DNA of 64,000 nt. Source: Brevibacillus sp051967035. GTDB lineage: Bacteria; Bacillota; Bacilli; Brevibacillales; Brevibacillaceae. The translations under genes were made by a program, and so were the position numbers. How positions within the stretch are numbered: position 1 is the first letter of the stretch; each line of letters begins with the position of its first letter. The notes under the pieces were generated by a model. That model was not told the DNA's origin. It did no database searches and saw only the letters and a program-made list of their open reading frames with translations. Below are positions 33,078 through 42,167 of this stretch, piece after piece. The stretch covers positions 62,001 through 126,000 of the forward strand of contig NZ_JBQCKK010000001.1 of the NCBI RefSeq assembly GCF_051967035.1, read 5' to 3'.

Positions 33078-33776
33078 ATGGCAGTAAATACCTGTAACAA
33101 AACAGACGTCAAAAACGTCCCTTACTATGACCGTCCACGTGAACGACTGCTTCGCGAAGGAGCGGTCCATCTGTCTGATACAGAGCTTCTTGCCATTTTG
33201 CTTAGGACAGGCAGTGAGCAGGAGTCAGTCTATCAGTTGGCTCAGCGCTTGCTAGCCAAATTCGGCGACCTGCGTGGATTGGCGCAAGCCTCTCATGCTG
33301 AGCTGAGAGAAGTGAAAGGGATCGGCCCGGTAAAAGCGGTGGAACTGCATGCGGCCTTTGAACTCGGTCGCAGAATGGTTGGCGTACCGCGGCAAGGGCG
33401 CCCCTCCATTCGTCTGCCTCGCGATGTGGCTGACCTGATGTCGCCTGAACTTGCTCATTTGACACAGGAGCACTTTGTTTGTCTGTTTCTAAATACGAAA
33501 AACCACGTGATTGGCAAGCAGACTATTTTTGTAGGCAGTCTGGACGCTTCCATCGTGCATCCGAGAGAAGTCTTCAAAGAAGCGATCCGTCGCAGCAGCG
33601 CATCGGTCATTTGCCTACATAACCATCCAAGTGGGGATCCGACACCTAGCAGGGAAGATATCGCGATCACGCACACGCTGCGGGAAGCGGGGGAACTGGT
33701 AGGGATTTCCTTGTTGGATCATGTGATTATCGGGGATGGCAGGTACGTCAGCTTGAAAGAGCAAGGGTACATGTAG
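33078..33776 (+). CDS. radC: RadC family JAB1/MPN-domain protein
   Basis: A 232-residue protein with an N-terminal helix-hairpin-helix region (KGIGPVKAVELHAAFELG) and a C-terminal JAMM metalloprotease-like domain with HNHPSGDPTPSREDI. The family has been linked to DNA repair, but that role is disputed. The start at 33078 has GGGAGGCG upstream; an in-frame extension of 28 codons lacks one. Confidence 0.92.
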   Translation: MAVNTCNKTDVKNVPYYDRPRERLLREGAVHLSDTELLAILLRTGSEQESVYQLAQRLLAKFGDLRGLAQASHAELREVKGIGPVKAVELHAAFELGRRMVGVPRQGRPSIRLPRDVADLMSPELAHLTQEHFVCLFLNTKNHVIGKQTIFVGSLDASIVHPREVFKEAIRRSSASVICLHNHPSGDPTPSREDIAITHTLREAGELVGISLLDHVIIGDGRYVSLKEQGYM

Positions 33777-33798
33777 GCTGTAACATCGCTTGTCATTG

Positions 33799-33804
33799 TA
33801 TAAT
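33799..33804 (+). promoter_or_regulatory. Candidate -10 of the mreB operon
   Basis: TATAAT 19 bases before the mreB start codon; no convincing -35 is seen at the right distance. Confidence 0.3.
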
Positions 33805-33822
33805 ATTGGAAGGAGTTTTTTT

Positions 33823-34866
33823 ATGTTTGGTGGATTTACACGTGACTTGGGGATTGACCTCGGCACTGCCAATACACTCGTTTTCGTAAAGGGAAAAGGA
33901 ATTGTCGTGCGTGAACCTTCGGTAGTAGCGATTCGCACGAACAACAATTCCATTGAAGCCGTAGGGAATGCGGCCAAAAGCATGATCGGCCGCACGCCTG
34001 GCAACATCGTAGCTGTACGTCCGATGAAGGACGGGGTTATCGCGGATTTTGACACGACCGCAACGATGATGCGCTATTTCATCAATCAGGCCCAAAAAAA
34101 CCAGGGGTTGTTCAGCCGTCGCCCGAACGTGATGGTCTGTGTGCCGTCGGGAATTACCGCTGTAGAAAAGCGCGCCGTTGAAGACGCGACAAAGCAGGCG
34201 GGCGCACGCGAGGCGTACACGATCGAGGAGCCGTTTGCCGCTGCGATCGGAGCCGACCTGCCTGTATGGGAGCCAACGGGAAGCATGGTGGTCGATATCG
34301 GCGGCGGTACGACAGAAGTGGCAATTATTTCGTTGGGCGGGATTGTCACGTCCCGTTCCATTCGCGTGGCCGGAGATGAGATGGATGAAGCGATCATCCA
34401 GTACATCAAGCGCCGCTACAACCTGATGATCGGGGAACGCACAGCGGAAACCTTGAAGCTGGAGATTGGTTCAGCCATCGCGCCAGAGGAACCGGAAACC
34501 GTGGACATTCGCGGTCGCGATCTGGTGACAGGCCTGCCGAAGACGCTTTCGGTCAGCAGCACGGAAATTGCAGAAGCGTTGGCAGAAACCGTCGCGGCTA
34601 TTATTGAAGCGGTGAAGGTGACCCTGGAGAAGAGTCCGCCGGAGCTTGCCGCAGACATTATGGATCGCGGGATCGTATTGACTGGCGGGGGAGCGCTTCT
34701 GCGCAATCTCGACCGCCTGCTCAGCAAGGAAACAGGTATGCCCGTGCATGTTGCGGAAAATGCGCTGGATTGCGTAGCGATCGGGACAGGTCGAGCTTTG
34801 GAGAATATCCACCTGTTCAAATCGAAACAAGGCATCACCTCTTCCCGGCAAAAACGGGGCAAATAA
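33823..34866 (+). CDS. mreB: Rod shape-determining protein MreB
   Basis: Actin-like ATPase that forms membrane filaments guiding lateral wall synthesis. The 347-residue product has phosphate-1 DLGIDLGTANTLVFVKG, phosphate-2 VVDIGGGTTEVAIIS, and the adenosine motif GIVLTGGGALLRNLD. GGAAGGAG precedes the ATG. It is followed by mreC and mreD. Confidence 0.97.
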   Translation: MFGGFTRDLGIDLGTANTLVFVKGKGIVVREPSVVAIRTNNNSIEAVGNAAKSMIGRTPGNIVAVRPMKDGVIADFDTTATMMRYFINQAQKNQGLFSRRPNVMVCVPSGITAVEKRAVEDATKQAGAREAYTIEEPFAAAIGADLPVWEPTGSMVVDIGGGTTEVAIISLGGIVTSRSIRVAGDEMDEAIIQYIKRRYNLMIGERTAETLKLEIGSAIAPEEPETVDIRGRDLVTGLPKTLSVSSTEIAEALAETVAAIIEAVKVTLEKSPPELAADIMDRGIVLTGGGALLRNLDRLLSKETGMPVHVAENALDCVAIGTGRALENIHLFKSKQGITSSRQKRGK

Positions 34867-34880
34867 ACGGAGGGTAGGGC

Positions 34881-35846
34881 ATGTCGTTTTTCGGGAATAA
34901 GCGGCTTATTATCGTACTTGTAGGCTTGGTCCTGCTCATCTCCGTCGTGGGCTTTACTTCCCGTGAACGGGCTAACCTGACTTGGCCAGAAATGTTTTTC
35001 AAAGATACGTTCAGCGTGGTGCAGGGCTTGTTTTATCGCCCTGCCCAAGCTGTTTCTGGCTTTTTTCGGGAAATAGAAGACGCGTACAGCGTCTACGAAG
35101 AAAACAAGGCTCTCAAGGCAGGGTTGGATCAATATGCCCGGCTGACGGCGGAACTCCACGATCTCCAGGCAGAGAATGAACGACTGCGAAAACAGCTGGA
35201 TGCGAAAAACAGGTTCAAGTCGTCGTACAGTCTTCTCTTTGCGGAAGTCGTGGCGCGCAATCCCGATACGTGGAACAACGTCATTACCATCGATCTGGGG
35301 CTGAAGAGCGGCATTAAAAAAGATATGGCGGTCATCACGGAAAAAGGGATGATCGGACGTGTACAGAGTGTTGCCAACTTTTCCGCTACGGTTGAATTGT
35401 TGACCAGCTATGAACGGCGCGACCACATCTCCGCCGACATTCAGGCCACGTATATCGTCGACGGCAAGCCTGTCCATGAGCCTGTCAGCGGTGTCATCGA
35501 GGAATACGACCCGCAGGAGCGATTGCTGGTCATGCGCAAAATTCCTTGGGGCAAAAAAATCGAACCGAAGCAGCAAGTCATTACCTCCGGCCGGGGGGGA
35601 GTGGTTCCGCGAAATCTGCCGATCGGCTACATTGTCCGGGTGGTGCCGGACGACTACGGATTGACGCAAACGGCTTACATACAGCCGAGCGCAGACTTTT
35701 CGCAATTGAGCGAAGTGATGGTGGTAGAGCGCGACTTTACCATTTCGCCTAACGGTGACCTGATCCCCAAGCAGTCGACTACTCAGGGACAACCGTCCCA
35801 TTCGACGGGGACTTCCTCCGCAACGACTGGCGGAGGTGGGCAATAA
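34881..35846 (+). CDS. mreC: Rod shape-determining protein MreC
   Basis: Bitopic membrane protein linking MreB to the external elongation enzymes such as PBP2. The 321-residue product has one N-terminal membrane helix (residues 8-26), a coiled coil (about 65-108, LTAELHDLQAENERLRKQL) and the two-barrel MreC core (FAEVVARNPDTWNNVITID). A Ser/Thr/Gly-rich tail ends the protein. It abuts mreD. Confidence 0.95.
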   Translation: MSFFGNKRLIIVLVGLVLLISVVGFTSRERANLTWPEMFFKDTFSVVQGLFYRPAQAVSGFFREIEDAYSVYEENKALKAGLDQYARLTAELHDLQAENERLRKQLDAKNRFKSSYSLLFAEVVARNPDTWNNVITIDLGLKSGIKKDMAVITEKGMIGRVQSVANFSATVELLTSYERRDHISADIQATYIVDGKPVHEPVSGVIEEYDPQERLLVMRKIPWGKKIEPKQQVITSGRGGVVPRNLPIGYIVRVVPDDYGLTQTAYIQPSADFSQLSEVMVVERDFTISPNGDLIPKQSTTQGQPSHSTGTSSATTGGGGQ

Positions 35847-36371
35847 ATGGCGCGGTTTTTATTGACGCTGGGTGTCGTGGTCTTGTTTGTTCTGGAAGGG
35901 ACAGTCATGCAGGTCCTCTCACCTGATTTATGGGGACTGTCATGGATGACAGTCCCTCGCTTCGCGCTCGTATGCTGCATCTTGATTTCCATGTATCTCG
36001 GGAGACGGGAAGGGCTGTACTACGGGCTTGCCTTCGGCTTTTTACAGGATGTCCTGTTTGGGCAGATGATTGGGATCTACACGATGTCGATGATGGTAGC
36101 CAGCTATTTTGCCGGCCTGATCGTGCTGTTGTTTCAGCGCGGACTCGGCATGATATTTGTGACGAGCTTTTTGATCCTGTTCGGGCACGAGTGGCTCTTG
36201 TACTCCCTCTACCGTCTGTTTTCGGTCGCTCCCTATGATGTGCAATGGATTCTGACCCATCAAATTTTGCCCACTGTATTGCTGAATCTCGTCTTCGGCC
36301 TGATCGTGTACGTACCGATCAAAAACGGCTGCAACAAAGTGCTCGCCAACAGGGAAATGCATGTGGAGTAA
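35847..36371 (+). CDS. mreD: Rod shape-determining protein MreD
   Basis: A 174-residue polytopic membrane protein with five to six helices (for example LGVVVLFVLEGTVMQVL and GLAFGFLQDVLFG). MreD partners MreC in the elongasome. Its ATG directly follows the mreC stop, so translation is coupled. Confidence 0.93.
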   Translation: MARFLLTLGVVVLFVLEGTVMQVLSPDLWGLSWMTVPRFALVCCILISMYLGRREGLYYGLAFGFLQDVLFGQMIGIYTMSMMVASYFAGLIVLLFQRGLGMIFVTSFLILFGHEWLLYSLYRLFSVAPYDVQWILTHQILPTVLLNLVFGLIVYVPIKNGCNKVLANREMHVE

Positions 36372-36410
36372 AAAGGAGCAAGGGATGATCCGGAAAGGAG
36401 AGAATGACAC

Positions 36411-38855
36411 GTGGAAGAGCCCAAAGAATCCCAATCGCACATACCCATGCGGCTTAACGTTTTGTTTTTGATCGTCTTTTTGTTCTTTGCCGCCATCATT
36501 TTACGGCTCGCCTTCGTTCAGCTGGTAGAAGGGGAGCAGTATCGGCACGAGCTGGAAAAGTTCAGTATCCGCGAGCTGCCGATCCCAGCGCCGCGCGGCC
36601 GGATTCTGGACAAAAATGGCGAAGTGCTTGTGTCCAATAAGCCTGTGTACACGGTTCAATACGTAGAAGAGCAAGGGCAGGACATCGATGAAGAAAAAGT
36701 AGCGGATCGTCTGGCGAAAATTTTGCTGCCTGACGGAGAAAAAATCGGCACGGACAAGGAACTGCTCAAAAAGACCATCGAGCTGCGCTCCACGTTGCCG
36801 ATCGCCTTCAACAGCGAGGAAACGAATGCGCTGAAAAGCAGGATAGCCGCCAAACTGCAAGCCGTTCCGAAGCAGGAGGCTGTCGACAGCATGTCGGACT
36901 TCGAACTGGTCAAGACGGCTCTGTACGTCGGTTTGCGCGTGCGCTCGCCTTTTGACGACAAGCAGCGCAACGATGTCATCAAAAAGCTCAATGCCAGCAC
37001 AAAAGGAGCAGGAAAGATACTGACGGAAGACAACACCACGGACCTGGAACTGCTCAAAATGGCGATCAGCCTGAACATGAAGCTGGTGCTTACGCTGGAC
37101 AAGGAAGACCGCGACGCGCTGGTGAAGGAAGTGAAGGCACAAATTCGCAAGCTTCCGGCTCCGGACGGCTTGTCGGACAAATCGGACATGGACTTGCTGC
37201 GCTACGCTTCCTTGTTTGAACTGGATGTCCAGCTGCCGCTCACCGCGGAGCAGCGGCAATTCCAATGGCACAAGCTTTCGCTCTTGCAGGAAATGCGCTC
37301 TCCGCAGATGCCGAGCTATATTCCGCGCCGGGTGAAGGTGAACATCAGCGAAGAAGAAATGTTCCAAATCGAAGAGCGGCGCACGGAGCTGCCGGGGATT
37401 AGCGTCGTGCTGGAGCCGGTCCGACAGATTTTCCAGGACCCGGACGGCTCTGCTTTCGGGACCCATTTTCTCGGCTATATCAACGCCATTCGTCCCGAGA
37501 GCCTGAAAGAGTATCAGGCACAAGGATACAACGCGATTGACCGCGTCGGCGTAACCGGACTGGAGAGCTACTATGAACGGTATTTGCGCGGCAAAGACGG
37601 GATCATGGACGTCTACGTGAACAAAAATTCAGAGACGATCAAAAAAGAAATGCGCCCCGGAAGGGAACCGGAGCCAGGCAACGATCTCGTGCTGGCGATG
37701 GACTGGCGCTATCAGAGCAAAGTGGAAGCGATTTTGAAGGAAGAAGTAGAAGCGTTTAAAAAACGGCCGAATACGCCGAAAGAATTCAAGGATGCGCACG
37801 TCCTGGTGATGAATCCGAACACGGGCGAGATTTTGGCGATGGCCAGCTACCCGGATTACGATTTGAACCTGTACTACGATCGCAAAAAGTTCAATCAAAA
37901 TTACGCATCGCTCATTTTGCCGAACGAGTCCAATCGGTTCATCTATACGCCGTATCCTCCTGCGTCCACCTACAAGCCGTTGTCCGTCATGATTGCCTTG
38001 CAGGAGGGGCTGACGACTCCGAACGAAACGATCTACGACCGTGGCGGGCTGGAGGTCGGTGCTTCCTACAAGCGCAACTGGAAGCCTGGCGGGCACGGGG
38101 CCGTCAACGCTCGTCGTGCGCTGCAAGTATCGAACAATACGTATATGTACGAAATGGCGATCCGTCTTGCCAGAAAGGGCAAGGAGGGCTGGGAAAAGCA
38201 GTTTTCCGTGCTGGATTACTACAATGCCCAGTTTGGTCTCGGGGTGAAGACAGGGATCGACCTGCCTGGCGAGAAAACGGGCTGGGCGAACCCGAACCTG
38301 TACTACGGAAACCTGGCCGACGCGATGATCGGGCAGTACGATTTGTTCACTCCGATGCAGATCGGCCAATATATCTCCACGATTGCCAACGGCGGTTACC
38401 GGGTTCGTCCGCACCTGGTGAAGGAGATTCGCAAAGGGACGACCGATCCGAAAAAACCGGGCCAGACGCTTGCGCAAATCGAGCCACAAGTATTGAACCG
38501 GGTCAACATCGATCCGAAGTACATCCAGGTCGTCAAAGAAGGGATGCGCATGGTGACGCAGCCAGGCGGTACGGTTCAGCGCTTCAACGGCTTGCCGTTT
38601 ACCGTGGCGGCGAAATCCGGTACCGCGCAGACAGGCAGAAGCGCGGAAAACGCCCTGGTTGTAGGCTTTGCACCGTATGAAAATCCGCAAGTAGTGTTCG
38701 TCGTCATCGCGCCAAACAGCTTGCGGGACGGAACCTCCAGTTCCGATGCGACGGGGCCGATTGCCCGTCGCCTGCTGGAAGCATACAACGAGTTGAATCC
38801 CGGCGTTCTCACAAACGGAGTTCCGATTTCCAATCCGCCCTCCACACGGAAATAA
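36411..38855 (+). CDS. Penicillin-binding protein 2 (elongasome transpeptidase) with repeat insertion
   Basis: An 814-residue class B PBP starting at GTG (GGAAAGGAG upstream). One membrane helix (residues 15-37) is followed by the dimerisation motif APRGRILDKNG, a pedestal region and the transpeptidase domain with Ser519 in STYK, SNNTYMYEMA and the KSG motif AKSGTAQTG. It cross-links lateral-wall peptidoglycan with RodA and MreBCD. Odd feature: residues 114-305 hold four tandem 48-residue repeats that ordinary PBP2 proteins lack, between VADRLAKILL and RVKVNISEEEMFQIEE. It lies after mreD, where Escherichia and many others carry mrdA. Confidence 0.93.
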   Translation: MEEPKESQSHIPMRLNVLFLIVFLFFAAIILRLAFVQLVEGEQYRHELEKFSIRELPIPAPRGRILDKNGEVLVSNKPVYTVQYVEEQGQDIDEEKVADRLAKILLPDGEKIGTDKELLKKTIELRSTLPIAFNSEETNALKSRIAAKLQAVPKQEAVDSMSDFELVKTALYVGLRVRSPFDDKQRNDVIKKLNASTKGAGKILTEDNTTDLELLKMAISLNMKLVLTLDKEDRDALVKEVKAQIRKLPAPDGLSDKSDMDLLRYASLFELDVQLPLTAEQRQFQWHKLSLLQEMRSPQMPSYIPRRVKVNISEEEMFQIEERRTELPGISVVLEPVRQIFQDPDGSAFGTHFLGYINAIRPESLKEYQAQGYNAIDRVGVTGLESYYERYLRGKDGIMDVYVNKNSETIKKEMRPGREPEPGNDLVLAMDWRYQSKVEAILKEEVEAFKKRPNTPKEFKDAHVLVMNPNTGEILAMASYPDYDLNLYYDRKKFNQNYASLILPNESNRFIYTPYPPASTYKPLSVMIALQEGLTTPNETIYDRGGLEVGASYKRNWKPGGHGAVNARRALQVSNNTYMYEMAIRLARKGKEGWEKQFSVLDYYNAQFGLGVKTGIDLPGEKTGWANPNLYYGNLADAMIGQYDLFTPMQIGQYISTIANGGYRVRPHLVKEIRKGTTDPKKPGQTLAQIEPQVLNRVNIDPKYIQVVKEGMRMVTQPGGTVQRFNGLPFTVAAKSGTAQTGRSAENALVVGFAPYENPQVVFVVIAPNSLRDGTSSSDATGPIARRLLEAYNELNPGVLTNGVPISNPPSTRK
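36750..37325 (+). repeat. Four tandem 48-residue repeats coded inside PBP2
   Basis: Units start at residues 114, 162, 210 and 258, exactly 48 apart. Shared pattern: [ST]Dx[ED]L[LV][KR]x[AT] at the start and [DES]x[EQ]xx...K at about position 23-32. Unit openings are TDKELLKKTIEL, SDFELVKTALYV, TDLELLKMAISL and SDMDLLRYASLF. The units are divergent in DNA, so the duplication is old. Confidence 0.8.
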
Positions 38856-38964
38856 CGAGGCGAGGCCCTCTTCTGGCAGCATTTGACCCGATTCGGCAAA
38901 TTTTTCATGCAGAGCAGGAGAAATCTTTCTGTATGGCGAATGGTAACGGTCGAGGTGAAACCGG

Positions 38965-39642
38965 GTGACGACTGTGAAAAGCAAGGTCACAATCAAAGGG
39001 ACGAAAGAGGGGCTCGTCTTCTTTATGGATGATGCCTGTTCCTTCGACGAACTGCTGGAAGATGTGCGTGAAAAAATAGAGCACAGCCACCAGCAGATAT
39101 TGTCGGGGCCACTCATACGGGTATCGATCAAATTAGGAAAACGTTACTGCTCGCCTGAGCAGCAGGAGCAGTTGACACAAATTATCCGGCAAAAGGGAAA
39201 CCTCGTGATCCACACGATCGAAGCAGACGTAATCACGCGGGAGGAAGCTTTTGCTGAACGCCTAAAAACCCAATTTTCCCTACAGGTAAACACCGTACGC
39301 TCTGGTCAAGTGTTGGAGTTTGACGGCGATTTGCTTTTGCTAGGGGATGTCAATCCCGGGGGAACGATTCGCACTACAGGAAGCATATACGTGTTGGGAC
39401 ATCTGCGCGGGTACGCCCATGCAGGTATTACCGGCGATACGCAAGTCATTATTGCTGCTGCTGCAATGAGCCCGACCCAGCTGCGGATTGCCGATGTCAT
39501 CAGCAAGCCGGGGGAGGAATGGACGAATCAATCCGGAGGCACAGAGTTTGCCTATCTGGAGAATGAGACCATGCTCGTGGCAAAAATGAACTACCTGTCG
39601 CGAATACGCCCGGATCTTGGCGCGAAAAAGCGTGAGGGTTGA
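38965..39642 (+). CDS. minC: Septum site-determining protein MinC
   Basis: Inhibitor of FtsZ ring formation, recruited by MinD. The 225-residue protein has an N-terminal MinC domain (1-100, TIKGTKEGLVFFMDD) and the C-terminal beta-helix (about 110-210) with the conserved SGQVLEFDGDLLLLGDVNPG, IYVLGHLRGYAHAG and PTQLRIAD. It starts at GTG 38965 with AGGTGA six bases upstream; a second GTG at 38974 is possible. Confidence 0.95.
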   Translation: MTTVKSKVTIKGTKEGLVFFMDDACSFDELLEDVREKIEHSHQQILSGPLIRVSIKLGKRYCSPEQQEQLTQIIRQKGNLVIHTIEADVITREEAFAERLKTQFSLQVNTVRSGQVLEFDGDLLLLGDVNPGGTIRTTGSIYVLGHLRGYAHAGITGDTQVIIAAAAMSPTQLRIADVISKPGEEWTNQSGGTEFAYLENETMLVAKMNYLSRIRPDLGAKKREG

Positions 39643-39662
39643 AGGGAATAGGAGGAACGGAC

Positions 39663-40457
39663 GTGGGTATTGGAATAGTCGTAACTTCAGGAAAAGGCGG
39701 CGTGGGCAAGACGACCACATCCGCGAATTTGGGAACAGCGCTTGCTTTACTGGGCCAAAAGGTGTGCATGGTGGATACGGATATCGGCTTGCGCAATCTC
39801 GATGTCGTCATGGGACTGGAGAACCGGATCATTTACGATCTGGTAGACGTGGCTGAAGGGGTATGCCGTCTGCCGCAAGCGTTGATTAAGGACAAGCGGT
39901 TCGAAAACCTGTCGCTTTTGCCAGCCGCCCAGACCAAAGACAAATCGGCGGTCTCTCCCGAACAAATGGAGGAAATCGTCACGCAGTTGAAGCGCGAGTT
40001 TGATTACGTCATTATTGACTGCCCGGCCGGAATCGAGCAAGGCTTCCGCAATGCCGTAGCAGGGGCGGATCAGGCAATCGTCGTCACGACTCCCGAGAAA
40101 GCGGCCGTGCGTGATGCCGATCGCATCATCGGCCTTTTGGAGCGGGAAAAAGTCGGGATGCCCAAGCTCGTCATCAACCGCGTGCGCTCCCATATGGTGA
40201 AAACGGGCGACATGCTCGATGTGGAAGACATTTTGGATTTGCTTGCCATTGACTTGATCGGGGTCGTACCCGATGATGATTATGTCATCAAGTCCGCCAA
40301 TCAGGGAGAACCGGCCGTCATGAATCACGAATCGCGGGCGTCGATCGCGTATCGCAATATCGCGCGGCGCTTGCTCGGAGAAGCCGTCCCCCTCCAGCCG
40401 CTGGAGGAAAAGGCGGGCGTGTTTCATAAAATGCGTAAGTTTTTTGGGTTAAAATAG
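39663..40457 (+). CDS. minD: Septum site-determining ATPase MinD
   Basis: Membrane-binding ParA-like ATPase that positions MinC. The 264-residue product has the deviant Walker A SGKGGVGKTTTSANLG, the switch IIDCPAGIEQGF and a C-terminal amphipathic membrane-targeting helix (HKMRKFFGLK). It starts at GTG with AGGAGGA eight bases upstream, 20 bases after minC. Confidence 0.97.
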   Translation: MGIGIVVTSGKGGVGKTTTSANLGTALALLGQKVCMVDTDIGLRNLDVVMGLENRIIYDLVDVAEGVCRLPQALIKDKRFENLSLLPAAQTKDKSAVSPEQMEEIVTQLKREFDYVIIDCPAGIEQGFRNAVAGADQAIVVTTPEKAAVRDADRIIGLLEREKVGMPKLVINRVRSHMVKTGDMLDVEDILDLLAIDLIGVVPDDDYVIKSANQGEPAVMNHESRASIAYRNIARRLLGEAVPLQPLEEKAGVFHKMRKFFGLK

Positions 40458-40465
40458 GGTATACA

Positions 40466-40501
40466 TGGCTCCCCTTCGTTTGCAGAGGGGAGCCACGTTT
40501 T
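40466..40501 (+). terminator. Hairpin between minD and rodA (weak terminator or attenuator)
   Basis: Perfect ten-base-pair stem TGGCTCCCCT/AGGGGAGCCA (40466-40475 with 40486-40495), then ACGTTTTC. The short interrupted T run suggests partial readthrough into rodA. Confidence 0.6.
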
Positions 40502-40514
40502 CTAGGAGGAAAAC

Positions 40515-41645
40515 ATGGACCTGGAAAAACGTCACTTAAAATCGATTGACTGGACCATTCTATTGATTTTGGCAGGGCTGGGCGTGTTCAGCTATCTGGG
40601 GATCTCCGGTTCGGCTGCCGGAGTGGAAAAGGCCCATCAGCAGGTGATGTGGTATGTGATCGGGTTTGTTGTGCTCGGCGTCACGCTGCTGTTTGACTAT
40701 CGGCTGTTTCACAACCTCGCCTACGTTTTGTATGCGCTTGGCCTGATCCTGTTGATCGGGGTCTTCCAGACAGAGCCGATCAACAATACGACCAGTTGGT
40801 ACGATCTGGGGCCGGTTCTGTTTCAGCCATCGGAGCCGATGAAGCTGTTTACGATTTTAACAGTCGCGCGCTACATGGCCAAAAGGGCGGAGGATCCGGA
40901 CCGCTTCTACTATTTTTACCAGCTGATCCCCGTAGCGATGCTTGTCGGCGTTCCGTTGTTGCTCATTTTGGTTCAGCCTGACCTGGGGACGGCGATGGTG
41001 TTTACGGGAATGCTGGCCACCCTGCTCATCGTCGGCGGAATCCGCATGAAGCACGTCTTGTACCTGGGAGGCATTATTGGCAGCTTCTTTGCCGTCATGA
41101 CGCTTCTGTACGAGTACAGGCAGGACATTTTTTTCAAGATCATCAAGCAGTACCAGTGGGATCGCATCGTCTTCTGGATGGACCCTGATCTGGAGCCGAT
41201 GGGACGTGGCTTCCAGTTGAAGCAGGCATTGATTTCGATTGGCTCGGGTCAGCTTTTCGGAAAAGGCATCGACACCCCTACACAGGCGAGCTTTGGCTGG
41301 GTACCGGTCGGGGAAAGCGACTTTATTTTCACGGTGATTGCGGAAAAGCTTGGCTTCGTGGGTGCCGGTCTGCTGATGATCCTGTTCTTCGCCTTGATTT
41401 ACCGCATGATCCGCATTGCGATGGAAGCCAAAGATCCGTTTGGCTCGTATGTCGTAGCTGGCGTGGTCGGGATGCTCACCTTCCAGATTTTTGAAAACAT
41501 TGGCATGACGATTCAACTGATGCCGATTACGGGGATTCCGCTGCCGTTTATCAGCTACGGTGGAAGCTCGCTGCTGACGAACTTTTTAATTATCGGGGTC
41601 GTCCTCAATATCGGCATGCGCAAAGATAAATTGAGATTTGACTAA
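40515..41645 (+). CDS. rodA: RodA/FtsW/SpoVE family peptidoglycan polymerase
   Basis: A 376-residue SEDS glycosyltransferase with about ten membrane helices. Conserved parts are WYDLGPVLFQPSEPMKLF, LVQPDLGTAM (with the catalytic Asp of SEDS proteins), GKGIDTPTQASFGWVPVGES and LPFISYGGSSLLTNF. Position next to mreBCD-PBP2-minCD suggests the elongation enzyme RodA. AGGAGGA precedes the ATG. Confidence 0.92.
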   Translation: MDLEKRHLKSIDWTILLILAGLGVFSYLGISGSAAGVEKAHQQVMWYVIGFVVLGVTLLFDYRLFHNLAYVLYALGLILLIGVFQTEPINNTTSWYDLGPVLFQPSEPMKLFTILTVARYMAKRAEDPDRFYYFYQLIPVAMLVGVPLLLILVQPDLGTAMVFTGMLATLLIVGGIRMKHVLYLGGIIGSFFAVMTLLYEYRQDIFFKIIKQYQWDRIVFWMDPDLEPMGRGFQLKQALISIGSGQLFGKGIDTPTQASFGWVPVGESDFIFTVIAEKLGFVGAGLLMILFFALIYRMIRIAMEAKDPFGSYVVAGVVGMLTFQIFENIGMTIQLMPITGIPLPFISYGGSSLLTNFLIIGVVLNIGMRKDKLRFD

Positions 41646-41649
41646 ATGC

Positions 41650-41678
41650 GTGACAAATCGAAAATCATGTGATAAAAT
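41650..41678 (+). promoter_or_regulatory. Promoter of the cold-shock gene
   Basis: GTGACA (41650-41655), 17-base spacer, TAAAAT (41673-41678). It gives a leader of about 190 bases. Confidence 0.55.
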
Positions 41679-41684
41679 CATCCT

Positions 41685-41877
41685 AAGTTAACCATTTTTA
41701 CAAGTTATAGTGGTTTGGATGATTGGTTATGGAGTCGTACGATTGGGAGAGACGTCACCATTGTCAATCGCAATTGTACGGCTTTTTTCCTTGACGCAAA
41801 AGGCTTATCTGTAAAAAAGGGGTTAACGCTACACTTTTTTCGCCTCATGGGGCGAATGTTCAGGGAGGTTTTGCTTT
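41685..41877 (+). promoter_or_regulatory. Long 5' leader of the cold-shock mRNA
   Basis: About 190 untranslated bases, typical of csp mRNAs, which use a temperature-dependent leader fold. A hairpin TTCGCC/GGCGAA (41839-41844 with 41851-41856) stands just before the AGGGAGG ribosome site. An open frame of 63 codons crosses this region but has no ribosome site and overlaps the csp gene. Confidence 0.5.
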
Positions 41878-42078
41878 ATGCAACAAGGTATCGTAAAATG
41901 GTTTAACGCTGAAAAAGGGTACGGATTCATCCAAGTTGAAGGTGGAGACGATGTATTCGTACACTACAGCGCAATTCAGTCTGAAGGTTTCAAATCTCTG
42001 GACGAAGGTCAAAAGGTTGAGTTCGAAATCGTTCAAGGTAGCCGTGGACCACAAGCTGCTAGCGTAACCAAACTGTAA
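41878..42078 (+). CDS. csp: Cold-shock protein (CspA/B family)
   Basis: A 66-residue single OB-fold RNA chaperone. RNP1 is KGYGFIQV and RNP2 is DVFVHYSAI, with the usual start GIVKWFNAEKG. It binds single-stranded RNA and DNA and melts mRNA structure at low temperature. AGGGAGG lies nine bases before the ATG. It is a single gene with its own promoter and terminator. Its AT-leaning, highly optimal codon use suggests strong expression. Confidence 0.97.
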   Translation: MQQGIVKWFNAEKGYGFIQVEGGDDVFVHYSAIQSEGFKSLDEGQKVEFEIVQGSRGPQAASVTKL

Positions 42079-42100
42079 ACGTAACTTCGACACATTCAAA

Positions 42101-42132
42101 GGCAGTCTCTCAATGGGGAGACTGTCTTTTTT
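42101..42132 (+). terminator. Terminator of the cold-shock gene
   Basis: Eleven-base-pair stem (42101-42111 with 42116-42126), AATG loop, six T. Confidence 0.92.
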
Positions 42133-42167
42133 GCGTAGTCGGATAGGGATAAGCTTGGGAGCAGGCG

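Noticed and set aside
41715..41906. 63-codon open frame overlapping the start of the cold-shock gene
   Set aside because: No ribosome site, and the region is the expected long csp leader.
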